DNA of 56,533 nucleotides, taken from NCBI GenBank assembly GCA_019695115.1, contig JAIBAP010000037.1, positions 1-56,533 of the forward strand. The letters run 5' to 3'. Below are positions 35,746-44,046 of this stretch, in pieces. The stretch comes from Caldilineales bacterium. Its GTDB lineage: Bacteria; Chloroflexota; Anaerolineae; J102. Numbering within the stretch: position 1 is the first letter of the stretch; the number at the start of each line of letters is the position of its first letter. Made by a program: the position numbers and the translations under genes. A model generated the notes under the pieces. The model was not told the DNA's origin. It did not search any database and worked only from the letters and a program-made list of their open reading frames with translations.

Positions 35746-35773
35746 AAAAAAAGACCGGCGCGGGCGGCCGGTC
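35746..35773 (-). terminator. Terminator of the lgt-rhodanese operon
   Basis: On the minus strand GACCGGC and GCCGGTC form a 7-bp stem followed by seven T. Confidence 0.85.
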
Positions 35774-35816
35774 CAGTGTGCAAGAGGGAAGGGAGGGCGA
35801 AATGGGGCGGGTTTGC

Positions 35817-36227
35817 TCAGCGTTCCACTTTGTAACCTGCCTGCGACCATTGGTTCATGCCGCCGGCCATGTTGTGAACATTGTCGAAACCCTGGTCGCG
35901 CAGGAATTGGGTGGCCTGGCCGCTGCGGTTCCCCGAACGGCAGACGGCGACGACGGTTTTGTCTTTGGGGATTTCGTTCATCCGCGCCGGGACTGAACCG
36001 AGTGGGATGAGCGTGACGCCGGGGATGTGGCCGGCGTCGTATTCATCCTGCTCGCGCACATCGATGAAGACGACATCGGGGTTATCCAACAGGGCGGCGG
36101 CCTGAGCGACCGTGATCTCGACCGGCAACGAAGACAGGTCGGGCGCGGCGTCTTTGGGGGCGGAAGCGCCGCCACAACCTGCCAGAGCGAGGAGGAAGGC
36201 GAAAAGGAAGAGAGAGAGCTGCTTCAT
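35817..36227 (-). CDS. Rhodanese-like lipoprotein
   Basis: 136 residues. Signal peptide with lipobox ALAGC, then a single rhodanese domain with the active-site loop CRSGNRS (Cys96). It would act on the outer face of the membrane, possibly moving sulfane sulfur. ATGA overlap with lgt, the enzyme that lipidates such proteins, suggests co-expression. Substrate is unknown. Confidence 0.88.
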   Translation of the reverse strand: MKQLSLFLFAFLLALAGCGGASAPKDAAPDLSSLPVEITVAQAAALLDNPDVVFIDVREQDEYDAGHIPGVTLIPLGSVPARMNEIPKDKTVVAVCRSGNRSGQATQFLRDQGFDNVHNMAGGMNQWSQAGYKVER

Positions 36228-37087
36228 CGTTTGCCGCGGGCGGCTTTGGCCGCGGGTTGTGGCTTGGAACGGATGGTGTGGTTGACGACCAGACCGGCGA
36301 TGCCGATGGCGATGGCGATCAATGAGAAGATCGAGGCCGTAGGCAGAGCGCCGATGGTCCAGGCATCGGGCCGGAACAGCAATTCGATCCAGAAACGACC
36401 CACGGGGTAGATGATGAGATAGAGGAAGATGACATCGCCCTGGCGCAGGCGGTCGTGGAAGCGCCGGGAAATCCAGTAGAGCAAGAGGAAGCCGGCAAAG
36501 TTCCACAGGGATTCGTAGAGGAACGTGGGATGGAAATGGGTGCCAGCCGGAACGTCGCCTTTGGGCGGGCAGTGGAAGTTGCCAAAACGGTGCTGGCAGT
36601 CGATGGTGATGCCCCAGGGCAGGGTTGTGGGCGGGCCGTAGAGTTCCTGGTTGATGTAGTTGCCCCAACGCCCGATCGATTGAGCCAGAAGCAGGCCGGG
36701 GGCGGCGTAATCGGCCCATTCCAAAAAGCGCAACTTGGCGAAGTGGGTATAGAGGAACAGCCCTAACATCCCGCCGATGACGCCGCCAAAGATGCCCAGG
36801 CCCCGAAAGCCACCGTTCCAGAAGGCGATGATCTCGATCGGGTGTTGGCGATAATAGCTCCAACCGGTGAACTCGCCCGCCGGCTGCGAGAAGACATGGT
36901 ACAGCCGGGCGCCGAGTATCCCCAACAGCAGGATGACGGTGAGCATGTTCCAGATGTGTTCGGGGTTCTGGCCGGCGCGTTTGGCCAGGCTGCCGGCCAC
37001 GAACGCGCCCAGGACGGCGCCGGCGACGATGAGGATGCCGTACCAGTGCACCTGGAGGGGGCCGATACTGAAGGCGACAGGATTCAT
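36224..37087 (-). CDS. lgt: Prolipoprotein diacylglyceryl transferase
   Basis: 287 residues, seven membrane helices, with the Lgt signature GRWGNYINQELYG and the catalytic region YRQHP near residue 100. It transfers diacylglycerol from phosphatidylglycerol to the lipobox Cys of prolipoproteins. The many lipoproteins in this window (LCP pair, rhodanese) would be its substrates. It overlaps the rhodanese gene by 4 bases. Confidence 0.95.
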   Translation of the reverse strand: MNPVAFSIGPLQVHWYGILIVAGAVLGAFVAGSLAKRAGQNPEHIWNMLTVILLLGILGARLYHVFSQPAGEFTGWSYYRQHPIEIIAFWNGGFRGLGIFGGVIGGMLGLFLYTHFAKLRFLEWADYAAPGLLLAQSIGRWGNYINQELYGPPTTLPWGITIDCQHRFGNFHCPPKGDVPAGTHFHPTFLYESLWNFAGFLLLYWISRRFHDRLRQGDVIFLYLIIYPVGRFWIELLFRPDAWTIGALPTASIFSLIAIAIGIAGLVVNHTIRSKPQPAAKAARGKR

Positions 37088-37111
37088 GAATGACTCCGGG
37101 GTGGGGTGCGA

Positions 37112-37160
37112 GTTCCGGGTTCCGAGTTCCGGGTTGCGTGTTGCGTGTTGCGTGTTGTTG
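37112..37160. repeat. GTTCCGG/GTTGCGT heptamer array
   Basis: Seven consecutive heptamers (three GTTCCGG-type, three GTTGCGT, one GTTGTTG) before lgt. Confidence 0.75.
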
Positions 37161-37166
37161 TTTTAG

Positions 37167-37199
37167 AGGTGCGACGCACTTTGGAAGTGCGTCGCACCT
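37167..37199. repeat. Perfect 15-bp hairpin repeat
   Basis: AGGTGCGACGCACTT and AAGTGCGTCGCACCT pair around loop TGG, directly after the heptamer array and 10 bases beyond the stop of the unknown gene. It may act as that gene's terminator, although the T-run is poor. Confidence 0.75.
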
Positions 37200-37209
37200 G
37201 AATTTCAGC

Positions 37210-38334
37210 TCATCCTTCGGCAATGCCGAGTTCCGTTTTGAGGATGCCGCGCACGCCGTGGACGCGGTCGAAGGAGCGGAAACGGTCGGAATCGGCATGG
37301 TCGACGGCGCTGAAGAGGACAAAGCCAACCACACCGACGTAGGCAGCCGCCGCCGCCAATTGCGCCCAGGGCAGCGTGGCCATTTGCAGCGCCAGCGCCA
37401 CCTTGGCCACGGCCAGCCCTTTGAAGACCACATCGGCGATCTTGGCGCGGCCCGCAAAGCTGCCTTGCAGAACGATGATCTGGTCGCGCGCGGCCACCAA
37501 CTTGGCGTCATCACCCGAGTATGCCTCGATCCAGCCCTTGCCTTGCTCGAAAATACCCATCTTGTCGATCCAGCGTTCGATGGACTGCCGGATCTTCTTG
37601 TCGTCCTTCAGTTGTTCCAGAAAATCGACCACGCCCTTCTTGATCTGTTCCTCGCCCTGTTCGCCCAGCAGCAGCCGGATCTTAGCGGTGGCCTTGAGAA
37701 TGTACTCCACCGCCAGCCGCAGGGCAGTGATGGTGCTCTGGCGCAACTTCTCGGCGATATCGACGCCCAACATCTCCGCCGCTTCTTTGAGCGCGGCCAG
37801 GGGCATCAACAGCAGTCCTTCCAGGGCGTCCTTGCTGGCCCCGAACGTTCGCTCCTCGATGTCATCCAGGCACTTGTAGGTGGCGTCGATCAGGGCCTTC
37901 TTGCTGGCAGTATCGCCGCGAAAGGAGACAACCTTGATCGTCGGCGCAAGGAGTTCGTCGGGATGCACCAGCGCCTGGTTGATCAGGGTCTCGTTGCCGC
38001 CGGTGGTGGAGCGTTTCCTCCCGCGGGCAGCAGCGTCCAGATCGGGCGCCAACAGCCGTTCGGCAATCGCCAGGTCGGCGGCGGCCGCGGCCAGCAGCTG
38101 CACCTCGGCGCGACTGCGCTCGACCGGGCCAGGGGCATCCTGCCACTTCTGCCAGAGAGCGCCTTCGAGGAGGGCGCTCTGATCGAGGAAACGGAGAGCC
38201 GCCTCGATGTCGGCGTCAGCATAGGGCGAGACCGGGCGCGCCGCCTCGCCAGAGCGGGTGGAAACGCGGGGCGGCGTCAGCAGCAGTTGCAGGTCGGCCG
38301 CATACGCCTTGACAAAATCGTCGTCCATTTTCAT
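37210..38334 (-). CDS. Uncharacterised protein with C-terminal hydrophobic segment
   Basis: 374 residues, not recognised. Mostly amphipathic helices. A hydrophobic stretch near residues 310-345 (VFKGLAVAKVALALQMATLP and the following AYVGVVGFVLFSAV) could be one or two membrane helices, and a DRVHGVRGILKTEL tail follows. No signal peptide. It overlaps the metallopeptidase gene upstream by 4 bases, so it is co-translated with it. Confidence 0.72.
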   Translation of the reverse strand: MKMDDDFVKAYAADLQLLLTPPRVSTRSGEAARPVSPYADADIEAALRFLDQSALLEGALWQKWQDAPGPVERSRAEVQLLAAAAADLAIAERLLAPDLDAAARGRKRSTTGGNETLINQALVHPDELLAPTIKVVSFRGDTASKKALIDATYKCLDDIEERTFGASKDALEGLLLMPLAALKEAAEMLGVDIAEKLRQSTITALRLAVEYILKATAKIRLLLGEQGEEQIKKGVVDFLEQLKDDKKIRQSIERWIDKMGIFEQGKGWIEAYSGDDAKLVAARDQIIVLQGSFAGRAKIADVVFKGLAVAKVALALQMATLPWAQLAAAAAYVGVVGFVLFSAVDHADSDRFRSFDRVHGVRGILKTELGIAEG

Positions 38335-38855
38335 CCTCCTTCAGAATCTGAGGCGGCCTCATCCGAGGCGGACTCTTCGAGGCCAAGCGCCATGAGATAG
38401 CCACGCGCACGTTCGCTGCGCGGATAACGGTTCACCAATTGCCAGAAACCAGGGCCATGGTTGGGCGCCTGCAAGTGCGCCAGTTCATGGACGATGACGT
38501 AGTCCTGCACCCAGGCCGGGAGCGTCGCCACCCGGTGGGAGATGCGGATGCGGCCGTTGGTGGGCGTGCAGGAGCCATAGCGCCGCTCCTGGTTCGTCAC
38601 CCAGCGGATGCTCTGCCAGCGCAGGCGGCCGGCAAAATACTCGCGGTTGAGCTGCTGCGCCCGCACCGCCAACTCGTTGTCGCTGAGCGAGCGGGCGTCG
38701 CGCTTGCGCTCGAGACGGGCGCTCAGCCGGGCGATGGACTCAGCCAACTCTTGCTCGCTGATCTCCACCGGCGCCCGGACGACCAGCGTTTCCCCTTCCA
38801 GGCGGGCGCTGATGGTCTTGGTGCGGCGGTCGCTGCGGATCACTTCCACTTTCAT
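38331..38855 (-). CDS. YgjP/SprT-like zinc metallopeptidase (DUF45)
   Basis: 174 residues. The zinc motif HELAH is at residues 123-127, with the third ligand expected in PNHGPGFWQLV. RRYGSCTPTNGRIRISHRV is the typical YgjP core. Cytosolic; the family is linked to protein quality control and wrapped in many genomes with restriction systems, but the substrate is not known. ATG at 38855 starts the domain. The acidic C-terminal tail overlaps the start of the next gene. Confidence 0.85.
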   Translation of the reverse strand: MKVEVIRSDRRTKTISARLEGETLVVRAPVEISEQELAESIARLSARLERKRDARSLSDNELAVRAQQLNREYFAGRLRWQSIRWVTNQERRYGSCTPTNGRIRISHRVATLPAWVQDYVIVHELAHLQAPNHGPGFWQLVNRYPRSERARGYLMALGLEESASDEAASDSEGG

Positions 38856-38960
38856 AGCGCCTATTATGGCAGGTGGGCCGCCCTTCGCGCAAACAAACCG
38901 CAGCGGCGGGCATTGCACCCCGATCCGCCCTGTGCTACGATGCCCACACTCCCCCACCCC

Positions 38961-39016
38961 CAATCTCCAATCTCCGCCCTCTGACCTCCGACCTCTGATC
39001 TCCGCTCTCCGCCCTC
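38961..39016. repeat. CAATCTC/CGCCCTC heptamer array
   Basis: Eight heptamers (CAATCTC twice, CGCCCTC, TGACCTC, CGACCTC, TGATCTC, CGCTCTC, CGCCCTC) end 5 bases before the methyltransferase ATG, where a leader would normally lie. Confidence 0.75.
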
Positions 39017-39021
39017 CCCCC

Positions 39022-39780
39022 ATGCCCTTCACCCCCATCGCCCGCTTCTACGACGCCCACCACGGCCAGATCAGCGAAGACATCCCCGCCTACCTGACCC
39101 TCGCCCGACAGACCGGCGGCCCCGTGCTCGACCTGGGCGTGGGCACCGGCCGGCTGGCCCTGGCCCTGGCCAAAGCCGGATACACCGTCACCGGCGTCGA
39201 TTCCTCCCCGGCCATGCTCGCCATCGCCCGCCGCCGTCTCGCCGCCGTCCGCCTGGAAGCCCGGATCACACTGGTCGAGCAGGGTTTTCAAGATTTCGAT
39301 CTGGCGGGTCAACGCTTCGGCCTGGCCGTTTGCGGCTTCAATAGCTTTTTGCACCTCATCGACGAGGCCGAGCAGTTGGCAGCCTTGCGCTGTTGGCGGC
39401 GGCACCTGCGTCAAGACGGCCTGTTGCTGATCGATATCGAGAACCCCAACCTGGCCCGGCTGGCCGCCAGCGACGGCAACCTGGAACTGGCGGAGACCTT
39501 CGTCGATGCAGAAAGCGGGCATCAGGTTTACGCCCTCTTCGCCAGTTGGGTCACATTCGCCGACCAGGTGCACGAAATCCACCTGATCTACGATGAAGTG
39601 CTGGACGACGGCAGCCTGCGGCGCACGGCCACGCACTTCCCCACCCGCATCCTCTTCCGCCGCGAGCTGGGGCTGCTGCTGGAGATGGCCGGGTTCGGGC
39701 AGGTCCAGTTCTACGGCAGCTACGATTTGGAGCCGTGGACGCCCGAAAGCCCGCGCCTGCTGGTGGCGGCGCGGCCATAG
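39022..39780 (+). CDS. Class I SAM-dependent methyltransferase
   Basis: 252 residues. Motif I is VLDLGVGTGRLALALA with the acidic motif II TGVDSSPAM, and the start FTPIARFYDAHH is common in small-molecule methyltransferases of the UbiE/Methyltransf_25 group. Substrate cannot be told. The only sequence before the ATG is a heptamer array; no Shine-Dalgarno is visible. Confidence 0.88.
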   Translation: MPFTPIARFYDAHHGQISEDIPAYLTLARQTGGPVLDLGVGTGRLALALAKAGYTVTGVDSSPAMLAIARRRLAAVRLEARITLVEQGFQDFDLAGQRFGLAVCGFNSFLHLIDEAEQLAALRCWRRHLRQDGLLLIDIENPNLARLAASDGNLELAETFVDAESGHQVYALFASWVTFADQVHEIHLIYDEVLDDGSLRRTATHFPTRILFRRELGLLLEMAGFGQVQFYGSYDLEPWTPESPRLLVAARP

Positions 39781-39861
39781 GAACCCAGGCCGCAGCAACG
39801 GCGTCATCAGGATCAACATCACAACCATCGTTCCCCATCGATTTCTGCAAGGAGACAACTT

Positions 39862-41325
39862 ATGTCAAGCCAAAGACTACGACGCCGCCCCCTGCTCGGT
39901 CTGGCCGCCGGCCTGATCCTGCTGGCGGGGCTGGCCCTTTCCCTGACTTCCACCGTCGCCCGGTCGGCCCTGGCCCAGGCGCAGGGACCAGAAGTCACCG
40001 TCTACAACAGCAACATCGCCGTCGTCAAAGAAAGACGCCAGTTCGAACTGGATAAAGGCGTCAACCTGGTCGATGTCGCCGATGTGCCCAGCGGCATCCA
40101 GCCCGACACCGTCCTCTTCCGCTCCACCACCGACCCCGACGCCGCCGTCCTGGAGCAGAACTACGAGTATGACCTGGTTGGCTCGCAGGCCCTACTACAA
40201 AAATACATCGACCAGGAAATCCGGGTCGTGAGCAACGATGGCGTCGCCTACGAAGGCGTCCTGCTCAGCGCCGACGGCGATGTGATTTTGCAGAACGCGG
40301 ATGGCGGCGTCCAGGTCATCAAGTACGACCAGATCCGCGAATACAGCTTCCCCGCCCTGCCCGAAGGCCTGATCACCAAACCGACGCTGGTGTGGACGGT
40401 GGACGCGACCAAAGCCGGCCGGCACGAGGCCGAGATCACCTATCTGACCAACGGTCTGAACTGGAACGCCAGCTATGTGCTGCTGCTGGCCGACGACAGC
40501 AAGAGCGTCGATCTGGATGGCTGGATCACGCTCGATAACCGGAGCGGCGCCAGCTACAAGGACGCCAAACTCAAGTTGGTGGCAGGCGATGTTCATCGGG
40601 TGACGAAGCCGATCGTGCTCGAACGACTGGTCATGGACTTCGCCGCTGAGGCGCCGGCGCCAACGCCGGCCGTCGAGGAGCGGACCTTCGCCGAATACCA
40701 CCTCTACGAGATGCAGCGACCGGTTACGATCAAGGACAAGCAGACCAAGCAGGTGCAGTTCGTCAGCGCCGGCGGTGTGGCGGCCGAGAAGACCTACACC
40801 TACGACGGCTCGACGCCCTATGGCGGCTACGGCCCCAACTTCGAACGGAACTTCGGCAGCACCGGCAACACCAAGATCGATGTCTCTCTCACCTTCAACA
40901 CCGGCAAGGATGGCGTCGACGCCGAATTGCCCGCCGGCGTCATCCGCATGTACCAGACCGACATCGACGGCGCCCAGCTGCTGATCGGCGAAGACAACAT
41001 CGACCACACCCCCAAAGGCGAGGATGTGACCCTGACCATCGGCCAGGCCTTCGACCTGGTGGGCGAGCGCAAGCAGACCGACTTCGAGCGCATCGGCGAT
41101 AATGTCGTCGAGGAGACCTACGAGATCGAGTTGCGCAACCAGAAGGAGAGCGAGGACGTGGTCATCCGCGTGGTCGAGCATCTCTCGCGCGGGACGAACT
41201 GGCAGATCCGGGACGCTTCGCCGGTGGATTTCGAGAAGACCGACAGCGCCACCATCGAATGGAAAATCCCGGTCCCGGCCCAGGGCAAGGCCACCGTCAA
41301 GTACACGGTGCGCTATACGTTCTAA
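39862..41325 (+). CDS. Secreted DUF4139-domain protein
   Basis: 487 residues. Signal peptide (about 1-40, RRRPLLGLAAGLILLAGLAL), then the DUF4139 fold with EVTVYNSNIAVVKERRQFEL at the start and WTVDATKAGRHEAEITYLTNGLNWNASYVLLL. Family members are surface or periplasmic beta-rich proteins of unknown role. AAGGAG nine bases before the ATG supports the start. It is upstream of murI, with 18 bases between the two. Confidence 0.9.
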   Translation: MSSQRLRRRPLLGLAAGLILLAGLALSLTSTVARSALAQAQGPEVTVYNSNIAVVKERRQFELDKGVNLVDVADVPSGIQPDTVLFRSTTDPDAAVLEQNYEYDLVGSQALLQKYIDQEIRVVSNDGVAYEGVLLSADGDVILQNADGGVQVIKYDQIREYSFPALPEGLITKPTLVWTVDATKAGRHEAEITYLTNGLNWNASYVLLLADDSKSVDLDGWITLDNRSGASYKDAKLKLVAGDVHRVTKPIVLERLVMDFAAEAPAPTPAVEERTFAEYHLYEMQRPVTIKDKQTKQVQFVSAGGVAAEKTYTYDGSTPYGGYGPNFERNFGSTGNTKIDVSLTFNTGKDGVDAELPAGVIRMYQTDIDGAQLLIGEDNIDHTPKGEDVTLTIGQAFDLVGERKQTDFERIGDNVVEETYEIELRNQKESEDVVIRVVEHLSRGTNWQIRDASPVDFEKTDSATIEWKIPVPAQGKATVKYTVRYTF

Positions 41326-41343
41326 GCCGAGGCGAGCTTGCCC

Positions 41344-42204
41344 ATGACCAGCGCCGCCCCTTCCCCCTGTCGCCGATCCGACCTGCCCATCGCCCTCTTC
41401 GATTCGGGCGCCGGCGGGCTATCGGTCTGGCGGGAAGTGGCGGCGCTGCTACCCAACGAAAGCACGATCTACCTGGCCGACCACGCCCATGTCCCCTACG
41501 GCGCCCGCCCTGCCGCCGAGATCGAGGCCCTGACCCACGCGGCGGTGGCGTGGCTGCTGGCCCAGGGCGCCAAGCTGGTGGTTATTGCCTGCAACACGGC
41601 CTCGGCGGCAGCCCTGGTCAGCCTGCGCCAACGCTGGCCGGACATCGCCATCGTCGGCATGGAGCCGGCGGTCAAACCGGCCAGCGAGCGCACGCGCAGC
41701 GGCAAGGTGGCAGTGATGGCCACGCCGGGGACGCTGCAAGCTGGCCGTTTCAGCAGCCTGGTCGAGCGTTACGCCGGCGGGGTGGAGGTGTACACCCAGG
41801 TCTGTCCGGGGCTGGTCGAGCATGTGGAGGCAGGGGACCTCGACGGCCCGGCCCTGGAAACCGCTCTGCACGGCTACCTCGATCCGCTGGTGGCCGCCGG
41901 CGTCGATCACCTGGTGCTCGGCTGCACCCACTATCCGTTTCTGCTCCCGGCCATCCGCCGGGTGGTGGGTGAGACGATGACGATCATCGACCCGGCCCCG
42001 GCCGTGGCGCGGCAGGCGCAGCGCCTGCTACAGGCGGACGGTTGTCTGGCCCCGCCGAGGGAACGCCCCAGCCACCGCTTCTACACCACCGGCGAGGCCG
42101 AGACCCTGACCCGCGGCCTCGCCCGGCTGCTGCACCTGGCCCAGCCCCACCCCACGGCCCAACAGGTTCGCCTCGAATCGCCGCTCACCGTCCGCACAGA
42201 GTGA
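41344..42204 (+). CDS. murI: Glutamate racemase
   Basis: 286 residues with both catalytic Cys: VIACNTASAAAL (first) and VLGCTHYPFLLPAI (second), and the N-terminal FDSGAGGLSVWREV. It makes D-glutamate for peptidoglycan. ATG at 41344 is used; a TTG two codons earlier is closer to a GAGG Shine-Dalgarno. It is followed by heptamer arrays and a convergent aminotransferase. Confidence 0.94.
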   Translation: MTSAAPSPCRRSDLPIALFDSGAGGLSVWREVAALLPNESTIYLADHAHVPYGARPAAEIEALTHAAVAWLLAQGAKLVVIACNTASAAALVSLRQRWPDIAIVGMEPAVKPASERTRSGKVAVMATPGTLQAGRFSSLVERYAGGVEVYTQVCPGLVEHVEAGDLDGPALETALHGYLDPLVAAGVDHLVLGCTHYPFLLPAIRRVVGETMTIIDPAPAVARQAQRLLQADGCLAPPRERPSHRFYTTGEAETLTRGLARLLHLAQPHPTAQQVRLESPLTVRTE

Positions 42205-42207
42205 AGC

Positions 42208-42316
42208 GGAGGACGGAGGACGGAGGACGCACGCCCCCCATCAGCCGCCCCCCGGAACTCGCCTCACGCCTCACGCAGCACGCATCACGGAACACGGAAC
42301 CCGGAACCCGCAAACC
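42208..42316. repeat. GGAGGAC and GCCTCAC/GGAACAC heptamer arrays
   Basis: Three GGAGGAC units (42208-42228) and then eight units (GCCTCAC, GCCTCAC, GCAGCAC, GCATCAC, GGAACAC, GGAACCC, GGAACCC, GCAAACC; 42261-42316) fill the gap between murI and the convergent aminotransferase gene. Confidence 0.75.
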
Positions 42317-42320
42317 CGCA

Positions 42321-43496
42321 TCACCCCTCCCGCAACCCATCCAGCACGGCCTGGGCCGCAGCCAGGGCCAGGCCCGGCTCGACGGCATGGCCGCAGCCAC
42401 GCAACCCGGCTTCGAGCGCGCCCAGGGTGGCCAGGGTGTCGTTGCGCCCGATGATGCCCATGTGGCCGATGCGGAAATATTCGGCGCGGATGGCCGGGTG
42501 CAGCCCGCCCGCCAGGATGGCCCCCGACGCCCGGACTTTGGGCAGCAGCCCAGCGTCCACCCCCGCCGGATAGCGCGGGCAGGTGAGGGTGTGGGCGGCA
42601 TGAGCAGGGTGGGTGGGCACCTGGCCCAGGCCCAGGGCGCTCACCCCGGCTTTGAAGGCGTCACTGACCAGGCGATGGCGGGCAAAGACCTGGTCCACGC
42701 CCTCGGCCAGGATGCCGGCCAGACTGACGGCCAGGGCCAGCACCAGGTTGACGGCGGGGGTGGCAAAGTAGGCCGGGCGGCCGGCCTCATAGGCCTGCAT
42801 GATCGGCAACCACAGGCCCCAATCGCTGTAGTAGGCGGCCACGGGCGTGCGGCGGCCTTGCCATCTGGCCAGAGCCGCCGGCGAGGCCACGAACAAAGCC
42901 AGGCCAGGCGGCGTCCCCATCGCCTTTTGCGAGGCAGTGAGAAAGACATCGACGCCCCACTCGCCCTGGCGCAGCTCTTCGCCGCCCGCCGAACAAACGC
43001 CATCGACCACCATCAGCGCCCCGGCGGCCTTGACCACACTGGCGATGCCTTGCGCATCGGTGAGGACGCCGGTCGAGGTATCGACATGGGTGAGCGTGAC
43101 CAGGTCGTAATCGGCCTGCGCCAGCCGGTCGGACACCTGTGCGGCGGCGATGGTCTCGCCGGGCGCGGCGCTGAGGACGTCGACCGCCGCCCCGTAGCGG
43201 CGACAGATGTCGGCCATGCGCTGGCTGAAGAAGCCGGTGTCGATGACCAGGGCGCGGTCGCCCGGCTCGACCAGGTTGGCGATGGCGCTATCCATGGCCA
43301 GGGTGCCGGAACCGGTGAGGATGAAGGGTTGAGCCTCTTCACCGGCCTGAAAGACGGCGCGCAGGTCTTTGAGGGCCTGGCCGAAGACAGGGATGAAGGT
43401 GGGATCGACATGGCCGGGGCTGGGCCGGCTCATGGCGGCCAGTACGTCATCTGCAAACTCAATCGGGCCGGGGATCATCAAACGAGGTCGGGTCAT
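42321..43496 (-). CDS. PLP-dependent aminotransferase (serine/alanine-glyoxylate type)
   Basis: 391 residues, fold type I. Start RLMIPGPIEF is typical of the group. The probable PLP Lys is Lys191 in TASQKAMGTPPG, and the Asp for the PLP ring is in MVVDGVCSAGG. It would convert glyoxylate and an amino acid to glycine and the oxo acid. Exact donor (Ser, Ala or other) is uncertain. ATG at 43496 is used because it begins the domain. A single-gene unit. Confidence 0.88.
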   Translation of the reverse strand: MTRPRLMIPGPIEFADDVLAAMSRPSPGHVDPTFIPVFGQALKDLRAVFQAGEEAQPFILTGSGTLAMDSAIANLVEPGDRALVIDTGFFSQRMADICRRYGAAVDVLSAAPGETIAAAQVSDRLAQADYDLVTLTHVDTSTGVLTDAQGIASVVKAAGALMVVDGVCSAGGEELRQGEWGVDVFLTASQKAMGTPPGLALFVASPAALARWQGRRTPVAAYYSDWGLWLPIMQAYEAGRPAYFATPAVNLVLALAVSLAGILAEGVDQVFARHRLVSDAFKAGVSALGLGQVPTHPAHAAHTLTCPRYPAGVDAGLLPKVRASGAILAGGLHPAIRAEYFRIGHMGIIGRNDTLATLGALEAGLRGCGHAVEPGLALAAAQAVLDGLREG

Positions 43497-43602
43497 TTCG
43501 TGCTCCAGAGGACATCCGTAAGCCATTTGTAAGGCTCAGGGGCTTGAATTACAGGCGGTAGACTGCTAGGATGGAGTCGTTGTCCGTTCCCCTCTCTGTT
43601 GC

Positions 43603-43639
43603 TGACGCCCCTTTTCATCTCGCCGTGAAAGGGGGCGTC
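43603..43639. other. Hairpin over the acpS stop codon
   Basis: GACGCCCCTTTTCA and TGAAAGGGGGCGTC can pair over 14 bases with one mismatch. It lies at the 3' end of acpS; no T-run follows on the minus strand. It may slow decay of the operon message. Confidence 0.45.
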
Positions 43640-44001
43640 TCTGTTTCAAGGGCGACAACGAAGGCGATGGCAAGTGTGTGGGTGTGCGAAAGGCTGATCG
43701 ACCAGGCCGAAAGGCCCAGCTCGGCGCTGCGTGCGGCCGCTTGCCCGTGCAAGAGCAGGCGCGGGGCGCCATCGGCATCGCTCAGAATCTCGATATCCCG
43801 CCAGCGCACGACGCCGATGCCGCTGCCCAGGGCCTTGGCGACGGCCTCTTTGCCGGCCCAGCGCGCCGCCAACGAGGCCGGCCGGCTGCCATAGGCGGCG
43901 ACTTCCTGGGGGGTGAAGACGCGCTGCAAGAAACGCTGTCCGTGGTGGGCGAGCACGGTCTGGAAGCGGGAGATTTCGATCAGATCGACGCCGGTGCGCA
44001 T
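43615..44001 (-). CDS. acpS: Holo-[acyl-carrier-protein] synthase
   Basis: 128 residues, the usual AcpS length. Motifs: TGVDLIEISRF with the metal Asp, and RWAGKEAVAKALGSGIG with the second Glu and Lys. It transfers phosphopantetheine from CoA to acyl carrier protein. It follows the M16 pair after a 45-base gap with three heptamers and is the last gene of the operon. Confidence 0.95.
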   Translation of the reverse strand: MRTGVDLIEISRFQTVLAHHGQRFLQRVFTPQEVAAYGSRPASLAARWAGKEAVAKALGSGIGVVRWRDIEILSDADGAPRLLLHGQAAARSAELGLSAWSISLSHTHTLAIAFVVALETETPPFTAR

Positions 44002-44003
44002 GG

Positions 44004-44031
44004 GGAGTGCGGATTGCGAAGTGCGGAGCCA
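44004..44031. repeat. GGAGTGC/GGATTGC heptamer array
   Basis: GGAGTGC, GGATTGC and GAAGTGC, and a fourth degenerate unit, between acpS and the M16 gene. Confidence 0.5.
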
Positions 44032-44046
44032 GCAAGCGCGTTGGTT

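Noticed and set aside
35817-37514. 565-codon minus-strand frame covering lgt and rhodanese
   Set aside because: Only its last 136 codons form the rhodanese lipoprotein; the rest is the wrong frame of lgt and its leader.
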